From contig NZ_JABBJJ010000041.1 of assembly GCF_012933655.1 (NCBI RefSeq), forward strand, positions 1 through 54,933: a stretch of 54,933 bases of DNA, written 5' to 3'. The position numbers and the translations under genes were made by a program. Shown here in pieces: positions 10,979-19,091 of this stretch. The notes under the pieces are model-generated. The model did not search any database. It had not been told where the DNA came from and worked only from the letters and a program-made list of their open reading frames with translations. The DNA comes from Pyxidicoccus fallax (lineage in GTDB: Bacteria; Myxococcota; Myxococcia; Myxococcales; Myxococcaceae). The first letter of the stretch is position 1; each line of letters starts with the position of its first letter.

Positions 10979-13000
10979 TCATTGCCGCGTCGCGAGCTCC
11001 AGCGTCACCCGGGCCCCCTTCTCCACCAGTGAGCCGGCGGCGGGGGTTTGAGACACCACTCGTCCACTGCCCATTACTTGTGGCTCGAGGGCCGCGGCGA
11101 GCAGCTTCACCACGGCCTCCCGTCCGACCTGCCCCTGGACGTCCGGAACCCGGACGGTGCCGGGCTCCGGAGTCTCCGTCACCGCTTCCGCCAGCGCCGG
11201 CCGGGCGGGCACGGCGGCCTTGGCGGCCACCGGCTTCGCCGCGCCGGGCGCGGGGGACACGGCGGCCACGGCCACCTCGGGTGCCACCGTCCGGGACGGG
11301 GGCACGGCCAGGTGGGCCATGGCGGCGGTCGCAATCTCCTTGAAAGCAGGGGCAGCCACGAGCCCCCCGTATACGTCCGTCTTGGGTTCGTCCACTACGA
11401 CGAGAATGACGGCGCGAGGTGACTCGGCTGGCACCATGCCAGCGAAGGAGGCGATTCGCTTGTCCGAGTACCCTCGCGCCACCGGGTCTGCCTTCTGCGC
11501 CGTGCCCGTCTTGCCCGCCACCCGGTAGTCCTCCATGGCGGCCCGGGGCGCGGTTCCTTCCTTGGTCACCACGCTTTCGAGCATACCCACCACCTGCCGG
11601 GCCACCTTCGCGGACACCGCCCGGCGAATCTCCGTGGGACGGTTTTCCAGCAGCACTACCCCATCCGGGTCCACCACCTTCGACACGAGGTAGGGCCGCA
11701 TGAGCACGCCATCGTTCGCCAGCGCACCATAGGCGGCCGCAATCTGCACCGCCGTGGCCGTCAGGCCCTGGCCGAAGGACTGGGTGGCCAGGGCCACCTC
11801 CGCCTTCGGGAAGGGGATGACGCCGCGCCCCTCGCCCGGCAGCGCGAGGCCGGTGCGCTCGGCGAAGCCGAAGGCATGATAGCCCCCCACCAGCTTCTCG
11901 CGCCCCATCTGCTGGGCAATCTTGGCCATGCAGATGTTGGACGACACCTGGAGGATGCCGCGCGGGGCGAGCCAGCCGTACTGGTGGGTGTCGTTGATGG
12001 TGTGGCGGCCCACCGGCCAGGCGCCGTTCTCGCAGAAGAAGACGCTGTCGGGGGTAATCGCCCCCTGGTCCATGGCGGCGGCCACCACGAAGGGCTTCAT
12101 CGTGGAGCCGGGCTCGAAGGTGTCCAGCGCGGCGCGGTTGCGCATGGCCGTGCGGCTGCTGGACTCGGGGGTGTTGGGGTTGAAGCGCGGGTGGTTGGCG
12201 ATGGCCAGGATTTCGCCCGTCTTCGGGTCCAGCACCACCACCATGCCGGCCACGGCCTTGGCGTCCTCCACCGCCTTGGCCAGCGCCTTCTCCGTCACGT
12301 ACTGGAGGTGCCGGTCGATGGTGAGCGTCACCGCGGCGCCCTGGCGCTCCAGCGGGTCCAGGGTGCCCTGCACCAGCAGCTTGCGGCCCTTGGCGTCGCG
12401 GAAGCCGGACATGCGCGAGTTCTGCCCGGACAGCTCGTCCTGGAAGGCCAGCTCCAGCCCCTCCAGGCCGCGCCCGTCCAGGCCCACCGTGCCCACCACG
12501 TGCGCGCCCAGCTCGCGCTGCGGGTAGAAGCGCTTGGGCTCCTTGCTGAAGCCGAAGCCCGGCAGGCCCAGCGCCTTCACCGCGGCCACCTCCTGCGGCT
12601 TCGCCTGGCGCTTCACCCACGCGAAGCGCTTGGCCCGGCCCAGGCGCGCGGCCAGCTCGTCCGCGTCCAGCTTCAGCGCCTTGGCCAGCTGGCGCGACGC
12701 GGCGCGCACGTCCGGCAGCATGGAGGGGTCCACCCAGATGGAGTCCACCTCCACGCTCTGGGCCAGCGGCGTGCCGCGCCGGTCGAAGATGTCGCCGCGG
12801 CGGGCGGGGATTTCAATCTGGCGGACGTACTGGTCCTGCGCCAGGCCGCGCAGCTTCTCCTGCTCGAAGACCTGCAGCTGCACCGCACGGCCGAAGGCGA
12901 CGCCCAGAAGCGTCAGGAAGAGACCGAACAGCAGCTGCACGCGCAGCTTCAGCCACTTCGCGTTGGGCTCGGGAGCCCGCGTCGCCTTGAAGTCCCTCAC
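10979..13000 (-). CDS. ftsI: Septal class B penicillin-binding protein with C-terminal PASTA domain
   Basis: Transpeptidase that crosslinks septal peptidoglycan together with FtsW. The 673-residue product has an N-terminal membrane helix at about 20-38, a pedestal domain starting at the EIPARRGDIFDRRGTPLA motif (about 63-80), and a transpeptidase domain with STMK (Ser299), SSN (353-355) and KTGT (497-500). After a Pro/Ala-rich linker, residues from about 614 to the end form one PASTA repeat (RVPDVQGQ onwards). GTG start at 12998-13000 overlaps the ftsL stop as GTGA. A PASTA tail is unlike E. coli FtsI but is known in other bacterial class B PBPs. Confidence 0.95.
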   Translation of the reverse strand: MRDFKATRAPEPNAKWLKLRVQLLFGLFLTLLGVAFGRAVQLQVFEQEKLRGLAQDQYVRQIEIPARRGDIFDRRGTPLAQSVEVDSIWVDPSMLPDVRAASRQLAKALKLDADELAARLGRAKRFAWVKRQAKPQEVAAVKALGLPGFGFSKEPKRFYPQRELGAHVVGTVGLDGRGLEGLELAFQDELSGQNSRMSGFRDAKGRKLLVQGTLDPLERQGAAVTLTIDRHLQYVTEKALAKAVEDAKAVAGMVVVLDPKTGEILAIANHPRFNPNTPESSSRTAMRNRAALDTFEPGSTMKPFVVAAAMDQGAITPDSVFFCENGAWPVGRHTINDTHQYGWLAPRGILQVSSNICMAKIAQQMGREKLVGGYHAFGFAERTGLALPGEGRGVIPFPKAEVALATQSFGQGLTATAVQIAAAYGALANDGVLMRPYLVSKVVDPDGVVLLENRPTEIRRAVSAKVARQVVGMLESVVTKEGTAPRAAMEDYRVAGKTGTAQKADPVARGYSDKRIASFAGMVPAESPRAVILVVVDEPKTDVYGGLVAAPAFKEIATAAMAHLAVPPSRTVAPEVAVAAVSPAPGAAKPVAAKAAVPARPALAEAVTETPEPGTVRVPDVQGQVGREAVVKLLAAALEPQVMGSGRVVSQTPAAGSLVEKGARVTLELATRQ

Positions 13001-13413
13001 CGCGCCGCCCCCGCCGCGTCACGGCCCGCCACGCGCACCGCGGGCCGGGCCACGTCCGCCTGGGCGCTGGGGCGGGACGGCTTCTCCGCCGCCACGGACA
13101 CCACGGCGCCGCCCTTGGGCATGGCCATGCCGAGCTGCTCGCGCGCCACGCGCTCCAGCCGCGCCGGGGCCTTGAGGGTGGCCAGCTCCAGCTTCAGCCG
13201 GTCGTTCTCCCGCGTGAGGGTGCGGCTCTCCGCCTCCTCGCGCGACAGGCGGTAGCCCATGTCCACCACCAGTACGCGGCTGGTGACGTGGAGGATGCCC
13301 ACCGCCGCGAAGAGGGCGAAGAAGAGGACCGCGGGCAAGAGGTGCAGCAGCACGCCCGCCACGGAGACCGAGCCACGATTCGGGGAGGACCTGCCAATCG
13401 AGGACTTGCTCAT
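12997..13413 (-). CDS. ftsL: Cell division protein FtsL-like bitopic protein
   Basis: 138 residues starting at ATG 13411-13413. After a short cytoplasmic tail, one hydrophobic segment at about 19-42 is followed by a charged region ([26 protein letters not shown]) with the spacing of a coiled coil, then a low-complexity Ala/Pro tail. Size, topology and position between rsmH and ftsI identify it as FtsL, which holds FtsQ/FtsB and FtsW/FtsI together at the septum. Sequence conservation of FtsL is weak, so the assignment rests mainly on topology and context. It overlaps rsmH (ATGA) and ftsI (GTGA). The frame is open upstream inside rsmH; that part is rejected. Confidence 0.88.
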   Translation of the reverse strand: MSKSSIGRSSPNRGSVSVAGVLLHLLPAVLFFALFAAVGILHVTSRVLVVDMGYRLSREEAESRTLTRENDRLKLELATLKAPARLERVAREQLGMAMPKGGAVVSVAAEKPSRPSAQADVARPAVRVAGRDAAGAAR

Positions 13414-14324
13414 CGGAGCTTCTCCACCACGCGCAGGTGCGCGCTGCGAGAGCGGGGGTTGGCCGCCACCTCTTCCTCCGAGGCGGCCACGGCCTTCTTC
13501 GTCACCAGGGCGAAGCTGCCCGAGTAGCCACAGGCGCACACCGGCAGCCCCGGCGGGCACGTGCAGCGGCCCACGAGGTCCCGGAAGGCCTCCTTCACCT
13601 TCCGGTCCTCCAGCGAGTGGAAGGCGATGACGCCGGCGCGCCCGCCCACCTTGAGCAACTGGGGGATGGCGGCCAGGAGCGCGTCCAGCGCCTCCAGCTC
13701 GCGGTTGACGGCCATGCGCAGCGCCTGGAAGGTACGGGTGGCCACGTGGATGCGGTTGGGCCACGCCTTGCGCGGCACCGCCCGCTTCACGACTTCCGCG
13801 GCCTCCAGCGTGTGCGTGGGCAGCGCCTTCTTCAGCTCGCGGGCGATGGGGCGCGCGAAGGGCTCCTCGCCATACTCCTTGAGGATGTGGGCCAGCTCGC
13901 GCTCATCCATGGAGGCGATGAGCTCCGCGGCGGTGGGGCCGTCCACGCCCATGCGCATGTCCAGCGGGCCCTCCTTGGCGAAGGAGAAGCCGCGCTCGGC
14001 CACGTCCAGCTGCGGGGAGGAGACGCCCAGGTCCACCAGCACGCCGTCCACCGGGAGCACGTCCGCGGCCACGCGGAGCAGGTCCTCGAAGTTGCCCTGC
14101 CGGGCCTGGAAGCGCGGGTTGCCGCCCAGACGGGTGGTGGCCGCGGCGAGCGCCACCGGGTCGCGGTCCACGCCCACCACGGTGGCGCCCCGGGCGAGGA
14201 GCGCCTCCGTGTGGCCACCGCCGCCCAGTGTGCCGTCGATGATCACCTTCCCCACTCCCGGTTGGAGCAAGTCCACTGCTTCCCGCAGGAGGACGGTCTG
14301 GTGCTGGAAGTCCAGGGCCGCCAC
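13410..14324 (-). CDS. rsmH: 16S rRNA (cytosine-1402-N4)-methyltransferase
   Basis: Also called mraW. Methylates N4 of C1402 in the ribosomal P site using S-adenosylmethionine. The 304-residue product shows the N-terminal [13 protein letters not shown] motif, the SAM-binding [15 protein letters not shown], the [15 protein letters not shown] segment and the C-terminal [13 protein letters not shown], all diagnostic. The start is GTG at 14322-14324, six bases after the STAS gene. A Cys cluster ([13 protein letters not shown]) lies near the C-terminus. Confidence 0.96.
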   Translation of the reverse strand: MAALDFQHQTVLLREAVDLLQPGVGKVIIDGTLGGGGHTEALLARGATVVGVDRDPVALAAATTRLGGNPRFQARQGNFEDLLRVAADVLPVDGVLVDLGVSSPQLDVAERGFSFAKEGPLDMRMGVDGPTAAELIASMDERELAHILKEYGEEPFARPIARELKKALPTHTLEAAEVVKRAVPRKAWPNRIHVATRTFQALRMAVNRELEALDALLAAIPQLLKVGGRAGVIAFHSLEDRKVKEAFRDLVGRCTCPPGLPVCACGYSGSFALVTKKAVAASEEEVAANPRSRSAHLRVVEKLR

Positions 14325-14330
14325 GGGCCG

Positions 14331-14717
14331 TCAGACGAAGGGAGCCCGCGAGAGCGCGAAGGCCGCCCGGGCGTCATTCATGTGGGGGTAGATTTCGAAC
14401 GCGTCGTGCGCGCCGGCCGCGCGGAAGATGGCGGCCAGGTACGGCGACAGGCCGGACAGCTTCAAGTCCCCACCGGTGCGGCGGAAGGCCTCCGCGCGCG
14501 CCATGAGCGGCTTGACGCCCCGGTAGTTCAGGTGCCCCACGTCCGCGAAGTCCAGCACCACCTGGCGCAGGCCGCGCTGCATCTTCAGGGTGAGCTCCTC
14601 ACAGAGCTGGAGCAGGTCCTGCTCGCTCAGCTCACCCTCGAGCATGAGCGTCTCCACGCGCTCGGTTCCCACCGCCGCGCCCACCGCCCGCCGCCGCACC
14701 TCCAGAACCTGGTTCAT
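14331..14717 (-). CDS. STAS-domain protein inside the dcw cluster
   Basis: 128 residues matching the STAS (anti-sigma-factor-antagonist-like) fold pattern: a short beta strand (VETLMLEGEL), a helix (about 31-48), strand RQVVLDFADVGHLNYRG, helix, strand DLKLSGLSP and a final helix. In SpoIIAA-type antagonists the loop after the second strand carries a phosphorylatable Ser/Thr in a D-S-S/T-G context. Here that place reads LNYRG (64-67), so the usual phospho-acceptor appears to be absent. It lies between mraZ (49-base gap) and rsmH (6-base gap) and must be cotranscribed with the division genes. No anti-sigma partner is visible in the window. Function unknown; a role tied to division or envelope stress is an inference. 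Confidence 0.8.
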   Translation of the reverse strand: MNQVLEVRRRAVGAAVGTERVETLMLEGELSEQDLLQLCEELTLKMQRGLRQVVLDFADVGHLNYRGVKPLMARAEAFRRTGGDLKLSGLSPYLAAIFRAAGAHDAFEIYPHMNDARAAFALSRAPFV

Positions 14718-14766
14718 ACGCTCTCCACCCTCTCGGGACTTCCGAGTCCTGTCGACTTTCCGTCCG

Positions 14767-15216
14767 CTACTGGCGCAGCTCCGCGAGCACCTTCATGACA
14801 TCCGCCGAGGTCGCCTCCTGGCGGGCCTCCTCCTGCGCCTTCGCCCAGCCCTCCCGGCTCCACAGCTCGATGACCTTCACCATCCCCGCCCACACCACGT
14901 CCTTCTCCAGTCCCGCGTAGGAGCGCAGCGAGGGTGGGATGAGCAGGCGCCCCAGCTTGTCCAGCGGGCACTCCTGCGCGCTGGCCACGTACAGGCGCAT
15001 CAGCGTCTTCACCCCTGGCTCCATCGGGTTGCGCTTCGCCAGCGAGGCCTCCAGCGCCTCCCACTCCCGCACCGGGTACGCGTGGAGGCACCTGTCCAGC
15101 GCCGTCGTGAGGATGAGCCTCTCGTCGTAGGCGCCCACCAGCGTGTCCCGAAGCTTCGCCGGGAGGCTCGTCCGCCCCTTCGCGTCGATCTGGTGCTCAT
15201 AGACGCCTCGGAACAC
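14767..15216 (-). CDS. mraZ: Transcriptional regulator MraZ
   Basis: First gene of the dcw operon and its DNA-binding autoregulator. The 149-residue product begins [15 protein letters not shown] from a GTG codon (15214-15216). It holds the two SpoVT/AbrB-like halves with the [13 protein letters not shown] and [13 protein letters not shown] repeats that form the family signature. MraZ proteins form ring-shaped oligomers that bind short direct repeats upstream of their own gene; such repeats are present here at 15256-15280. Confidence 0.95.
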   Translation of the reverse strand: MFRGVYEHQIDAKGRTSLPAKLRDTLVGAYDERLILTTALDRCLHAYPVREWEALEASLAKRNPMEPGVKTLMRLYVASAQECPLDKLGRLLIPPSLRSYAGLEKDVVWAGMVKVIELWSREGWAKAQEEARQEATSADVMKVLAELRQ

Positions 15217-15255
15217 GCGGGACGATCCACCTTTTCAACCCGCCAGGGGACTAAC

Positions 15256-15280
15256 CTCCACTCCTTCCCACTCCTTGCCA
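15256..15280 (-). promoter_or_regulatory. Three MraZ boxes (MraZ operator)
   Basis: Read on the minus strand, TGGCA, TGGGA and TGGAG occur at 15276-15280, 15266-15270 and 15256-15260, each separated by the same five bases AGGAG, giving an exact 10-base period. Characterised MraZ operators are TGGGN repeats spaced by five bases, so the match is close. The boxes lie between the candidate promoter and the mraZ start codon, about 40-64 bases before GTG, and would allow MraZ to repress its own operon. Confidence 0.85.
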
Positions 15281-15292
15281 CTACGCGCGGCA

Positions 15293-15321
15293 TACATACG
15301 CGTCCCCCTGGGGGGGGTCAA
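15293..15321 (-). promoter_or_regulatory. Candidate sigma-70 promoter of the dcw operon
   Basis: On the minus strand TTGACC (15316-15321) and TATGTA (15293-15298) are separated by exactly 17 bases. The -35 is 5/6 and the -10 only 3/6 to consensus, but the -10 is AT-rich in a very GC-rich surround. The predicted transcription start falls just upstream of the MraZ boxes. Confidence 0.55.
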
Positions 15322-15514
15322 GAAACCGCAACAGGTTGAAACAACGGTTCGTTGGCGCCCGACATCTGGCCCCTGGCACCGCGCTGCCGTGGCCCGAGTC
15401 CCGCAAGCCCCGCCACACCTGCGAGGTCCGGTGTTTGGCGCGGTGCGCCGCCCTACCTGTGGAGAGGGGCCGAACTTGAGTTCCGCCCGGGGACAGGCGC
15501 AGAGTGTCGGTTGC

Positions 15515-16222
15515 GTGAACACGAACGTTCGACTGAAGGTGGCCTACAAGACCCCGCAGTCATTGGTGGGGGAGTACACGCGCAGCGTCGGGCAGGGGGG
15601 CGTCACGCTGGAGACGCGCCGCAGCCTTCCGCTGGGTACTCGCTTCACCTTCGAGCTGCACGCGGGGGGCGTGCCCAGGCCCGTGGAGGTGCTGGGCGAG
15701 GTGGTGCAGGTGGAGCCGCGCGAGGCGCAGCGCTTCCTGCTCACCGTGCGCTACGGCGTGGGCGAGGACCGCACCGCGCTGGACGCGATGCTCCAGCGCA
15801 TCTACTCCGCGCAGGAGCACGACGGGCTGCGCCGCTTCCCGCGGCTGCCCCTGCACCTGCGCGCGGTGGAGGCGGCGCCCTTCTCCCCCACTTTCCTGGT
15901 GCGAGACATCTCCCGCGGCGGGGTGGGCCTGGAGGTGCAGGCCCCGGCGCTGCCCCGCCATGTCCGCGTGGGCACGCCCTTCCTCCTGGAGATGGACCTC
16001 AAGGAAGGGCCGCTGATGCTGCACGGCGAGGTGGTGTGGACGTCCTCGGTGCCGCGCAAGCACTCGGAGACGGTGACGCCGGGCTTCGGCGCCACCTTCG
16101 GGCGGCTCCGTCCGGAGATGCAGAAGCGCCTGGAGGCGCTGCTCTCCCTGGCGTCGCTGCCCCCCGCGCCCTGGAAGGCGCGGGTGAGCTTCGGCATGGA
16201 CGCCGTGACGCGGATGCCCTGA
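15515..16222 (+). CDS. Two-PilZ-domain protein
   Basis: 235 residues from GTG 15515-15517. The open frame reaches back into the mraZ promoter, but homologous-looking sequence starts only at NTNVRLKVAYKTPQ. The C-terminal half has a canonical PilZ signature: an RRFPRLPLHLRA arginine cluster and, about 30 residues on, DISRGGVGLEV (DxSxxG). PilZ domains bind cyclic di-GMP. The N-terminal half repeats the same layout (RLKVAYK, then TRSVGQGGVTLET) but lacks the arginine pair and the D of DxSxxG, so it is probably a structural copy. Transcribed away from mraZ and converging on the acyl-CoA dehydrogenase with a three-base gap. Target unknown; motility or polysaccharide control is an inference from the family. 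Confidence 0.8.
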   Translation: MNTNVRLKVAYKTPQSLVGEYTRSVGQGGVTLETRRSLPLGTRFTFELHAGGVPRPVEVLGEVVQVEPREAQRFLLTVRYGVGEDRTALDAMLQRIYSAQEHDGLRRFPRLPLHLRAVEAAPFSPTFLVRDISRGGVGLEVQAPALPRHVRVGTPFLLEMDLKEGPLMLHGEVVWTSSVPRKHSETVTPGFGATFGRLRPEMQKRLEALLSLASLPPAPWKARVSFGMDAVTRMP

Positions 16223-16225
16223 GCC

Positions 16226-18031
16226 CTACTCCTGCGACAGCGGGTAGCCGTTGGCCTGCTCCAGGGCCTTCACCACCGTCTCGCGCAGCTCGGCGGGGTT
16301 GTACGGGGTGAAGACGTCCAGCGTGGCCAGGCGCTTCAGCTCCTTGTCGAGCGCGTCCCCCTGGAGGGTGGCGCACAGCGCGCGGCGCGTCCTGTCGTAG
16401 GCGCGGGGGACGGCGTCCAGCGCGTAGAGCTGCGTGAGGGCCACGCGCACCGGGTCCAGCTTCCCCTGGCTCGCGGCCTGGCGGGTGCGCGTCACCATGG
16501 AGTCCAGGGCGAAGGCGTCCATCACCACGTCGGACAGCGCGGCGAGCACCTCCTGGTGCTTCTCCAGGTCCGTGCCGAACGTCTCCGCGGCCACGCGCAG
16601 GCCGTGCAGCGCGAGCCGCTTGGCGGACTCGGCGGCGACCTCCTGCGGGGCCAGCGCGTCCTCGCCGCGCGCGCGGGGCCGCTCGCCGCGGGACAGCTCC
16701 TCGGCCACGTTGCCGGCCATGGCGAACAGCGGCAGGTCGCCCTTCACCGCGCGCTTGAGGAGCATGCCGGCGATGAGCATGCGGTTGATTTCGTTGGTGC
16801 CCTCGAAGATGCGGTTGATGCGCGCGTCGCGGTACGCGCGCTCCACCGGATACTCCTCGATGTAGCCGGCGCCGCCGTGGAGCTGCACGGCGTCGTCGAC
16901 GAGCGCGTTGAGCGACTCGGAGCCGTGCACCTTCATGATGGACGACTCGATGGCGTACTCCTCGACGGCGGCGAGCAGGTTCGCCTCGTAGTCCGGAGCG
17001 GACTTGTCACGCCCGAAGAGGCGCCCGTCCACGAGGCCCGCGGTGCGGTACGTCATGCTCTCCACCGCGTGGATGAGCGCGGCCATGCGGGCCAGCTTCT
17101 CGCGCGACAGGGGGAATTGGACGATGGGGGTGCCGAACTGCTTGCGCTCCTGGGTGAAGTGCAGCGCGTTCTGCAGCTGGAGCTTCATGCCGCCCAGCAC
17201 GCCCGCGCCCAGCTTCAGGCGGCCGTAGTTGAGGATGTTGAAGGCAATCTTGTGGCCCTTGCCGATTTCGCCGAGCAGGTTCTCCGCCGGCACGCGCGCG
17301 TCCTCGAAATAGAGGGGGCACGTGGACGAGCCGCGGATGCCCATCTTGTGCTCCTCCGGGCCCACGGTGAGGCCCGGGGTGTCCTTCTCCACGATGAAGC
17401 CGGTGAACTTGTCGCCGTCCACCTTGGCGAAGACGACGAACACGTCCGCGAAGGCGGCGTTGGTGATGTAGAGCTTGGAGCCGTTGAGAATCCAGTGCTT
17501 GCCGTCCGGCGAGCGCACCGCCTTCGTCTTCGCGCCGAGCGCGTCGCTGCCACTGCCCTGCTCCGTGAGGGCGTAGGCGGCCACCCACTCGCCGGTGGCG
17601 AGCTTGGGGAGGTACTTCTCCTTCTGGGCCGCGTTGCCGAACCAGACGATGGGCAGCGTGCCGATGCCGGTGTGCGCGCCGAACGTCACGGACCAGGAGC
17701 CGTTGAGGCTCATGGCCTCGGCGAGCAGCAGGGACGTCGTCTTGTCGAGTCCGGTGCCGCCGTAGGCCTCGGGGATGTCCACGCTGAGCAGGCCCAGCTC
17801 ACCGGCCTGACGGAGGAGGTCGCGCAGGAGGGCGTTGTCCTTGGCTTCGATGCGCTCGGCCTGGGGGAGCACCTTCTCGCGGGAGAACTGGAGCGCCGTC
17901 TTGAAGAAGAGGCGCTGGTCCTCGGCGAGTGTCTCCGGGGTGACGATGCGAGTGGCGCCAACCTCCTGGAAGAGGAACGCGCCGCCAGCGGGAATCTCCT
18001 TCGACTGGGCGGGCTCGAGTACAGCGGCCAT
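16226..18031 (-). CDS. Acyl-CoA dehydrogenase (long-chain/very-long-chain type)
   Basis: FAD enzyme for the first oxidation step of fatty acid beta-oxidation. The 601-residue product starts at ATG 18029-18031, six bases after a GGAGGT ribosome-binding site; the 41 extra upstream codons are rejected. Seen are the acyl-CoA dehydrogenase signature AYALTEQGSGSDALGAKT, GIRGSSTCPLYFEDARVP, QLHGGAGYIEEYPVERAYRD and IFEGTNEINR, whose Glu is the family's catalytic base position. About 170 residues beyond the catalytic core make it longer than the 380-residue short/medium-chain enzymes and similar in layout to VLCAD-type proteins. Confidence 0.93.
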   Translation of the reverse strand: MAAVLEPAQSKEIPAGGAFLFQEVGATRIVTPETLAEDQRLFFKTALQFSREKVLPQAERIEAKDNALLRDLLRQAGELGLLSVDIPEAYGGTGLDKTTSLLLAEAMSLNGSWSVTFGAHTGIGTLPIVWFGNAAQKEKYLPKLATGEWVAAYALTEQGSGSDALGAKTKAVRSPDGKHWILNGSKLYITNAAFADVFVVFAKVDGDKFTGFIVEKDTPGLTVGPEEHKMGIRGSSTCPLYFEDARVPAENLLGEIGKGHKIAFNILNYGRLKLGAGVLGGMKLQLQNALHFTQERKQFGTPIVQFPLSREKLARMAALIHAVESMTYRTAGLVDGRLFGRDKSAPDYEANLLAAVEEYAIESSIMKVHGSESLNALVDDAVQLHGGAGYIEEYPVERAYRDARINRIFEGTNEINRMLIAGMLLKRAVKGDLPLFAMAGNVAEELSRGERPRARGEDALAPQEVAAESAKRLALHGLRVAAETFGTDLEKHQEVLAALSDVVMDAFALDSMVTRTRQAASQGKLDPVRVALTQLYALDAVPRAYDRTRRALCATLQGDALDKELKRLATLDVFTPYNPAELRETVVKALEQANGYPLSQE

Positions 18032-18069
18032 CAACGACCTCCAGGTTCGCGGAAGGGAGCGTCCCTTCA

Positions 18070-18089
18070 GCGGGCGGGCAGGCGCCCGC
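18070..18089 (-). terminator. Hairpin between toxin-immunity pair and acyl-CoA dehydrogenase
   Basis: GCGGGCG (18070-18076) and CGCCCGC (18083-18089) form a perfect 7-bp stem with a six-base loop, lying between the immunity gene stop (18189) and the dehydrogenase start (18031). There is no T-tract. It may end transcription of the toxin-immunity operon or be a leader structure of the dehydrogenase mRNA. Confidence 0.35.
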
Positions 18090-18188
18090 GCGGGGGAGCA
18101 ATCTAGGGTTGGGTGTGTCAGGGAGGTAGTAGCAATCGGGGCGGGCGGCTTCAAAGGAGAAGGCCCGGCCGGGCAGCGGGCATGACGC

Positions 18189-19091
18189 TCAGTCGAGGAA
18201 GCGGCGCTCCCAGCGGCGCATGTCCTCGGGGCTCATGCGGCCGAGCGGTCTGCCGCGACGGTAGAGATGGGGTTCGAGGACCCGGGCGAGCGCACGGTGC
18301 AGGGGCAGCGTCTCGCCTGCTTCCACGTCCCCCGGGTTCGGCGCGTCGCCGAGCGTGACGAGCACGCGGTCCCCGCTGAGTTCCTGGATGGAGATGCCGG
18401 GGAGGGAGAGGCGCTCGCGAAGGGCGGAGACTCCACCGAGCTGGCCGAGCACGGGCGGGCCGAGGAAGTTCATCCAGTGGACGCCGTCGACGTGGGTGTC
18501 CATGTGGATGTCGGGGCCTTCCCATGCCAGATGAACTCCGTGATAACGCCTGCGGACGAGGTCAACGCCCTCGTCGGCTCGGTCCACCTCAACGAGCCCC
18601 AGGTCGACATATCCCGAGTTGATAGGCAGTCCTTCCGCGACGTCGAGGGCCAGCTCACGCACCCGACTGGGGCCATGCTCCTCCAGGAACTCGGTCGGCA
18701 ACCGCAAATACAACCCGCTGACGTCATGCTCCCGTCCGGGCCAAGGAGAAGGAATCGGCAGCCCTCGGTATTCGACGTAGAGCCCCCCAGCGCATTCGGG
18801 CGTTCCCGCGAACCGGGGATAGAACCCCTCGTCAGGGCCGAACATCTCCTTCCTGATGTTCTCCCATGCACTGTCATCTAGCGAGTGGGTCTGGGCATCG
18901 TGATCGATGTACCAATCCAGGGTCAGAGGGCGAATTCGTTCACGGAACTTCTCGAGCGACCTCATGACGGCCGGCGCAATCTGCTTGTGGGGGAACTGCA
19001 TGTAGAAGCAGATGAGCACTGCATCGCTTGCAGCCTGCGCACGAAGCACGCTGGAGTACCGCAACCTGGGATATTGCATGACTCTCATCAC
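18189..19091 (-). CDS. DUF3396 (TsiV-type) putative immunity protein
   Basis: 300 residues from GTG 19089-19091; the next codon is ATG and either could initiate. The segments LYVEYRGLPIPSPWPG, GPDIHMDTHVDGVHWMNFLG and LSGDRVLVTLGDAPNPGDV match my memory of the DUF3396 / type VI immunity family, members of which neutralise a toxin encoded next door. No signal peptide or membrane segment is seen, so it should act in the cytoplasm. It overlaps the upstream lipoprotein-toxin gene as GTGA, the usual arrangement of toxin followed by immunity. Base composition falls to about 53-60% GC in parts, lower than the neighbours, which suggests transfer. Family call moderately sure; the immunity role is inferred from family and context. 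Confidence 0.7.
   Translation of the reverse strand: MMRVMQYPRLRYSSVLRAQAASDAVLICFYMQFPHKQIAPAVMRSLEKFRERIRPLTLDWYIDHDAQTHSLDDSAWENIRKEMFGPDEGFYPRFAGTPECAGGLYVEYRGLPIPSPWPGREHDVSGLYLRLPTEFLEEHGPSRVRELALDVAEGLPINSGYVDLGLVEVDRADEGVDLVRRRYHGVHLAWEGPDIHMDTHVDGVHWMNFLGPPVLGQLGGVSALRERLSLPGISIQELSGDRVLVTLGDAPNPGDVEAGETLPLHRALARVLEPHLYRRGRPLGRMSPEDMRRWERRFLD

Noticed and set aside
7958-11032. Plus-strand open frame of 1024 codons across murF and murE
   Set aside because: It is antisense to two certain Mur ligases and its translation is His/Arg/Ala-rich low-complexity sequence, the usual product of reading a GC-rich gene backwards.
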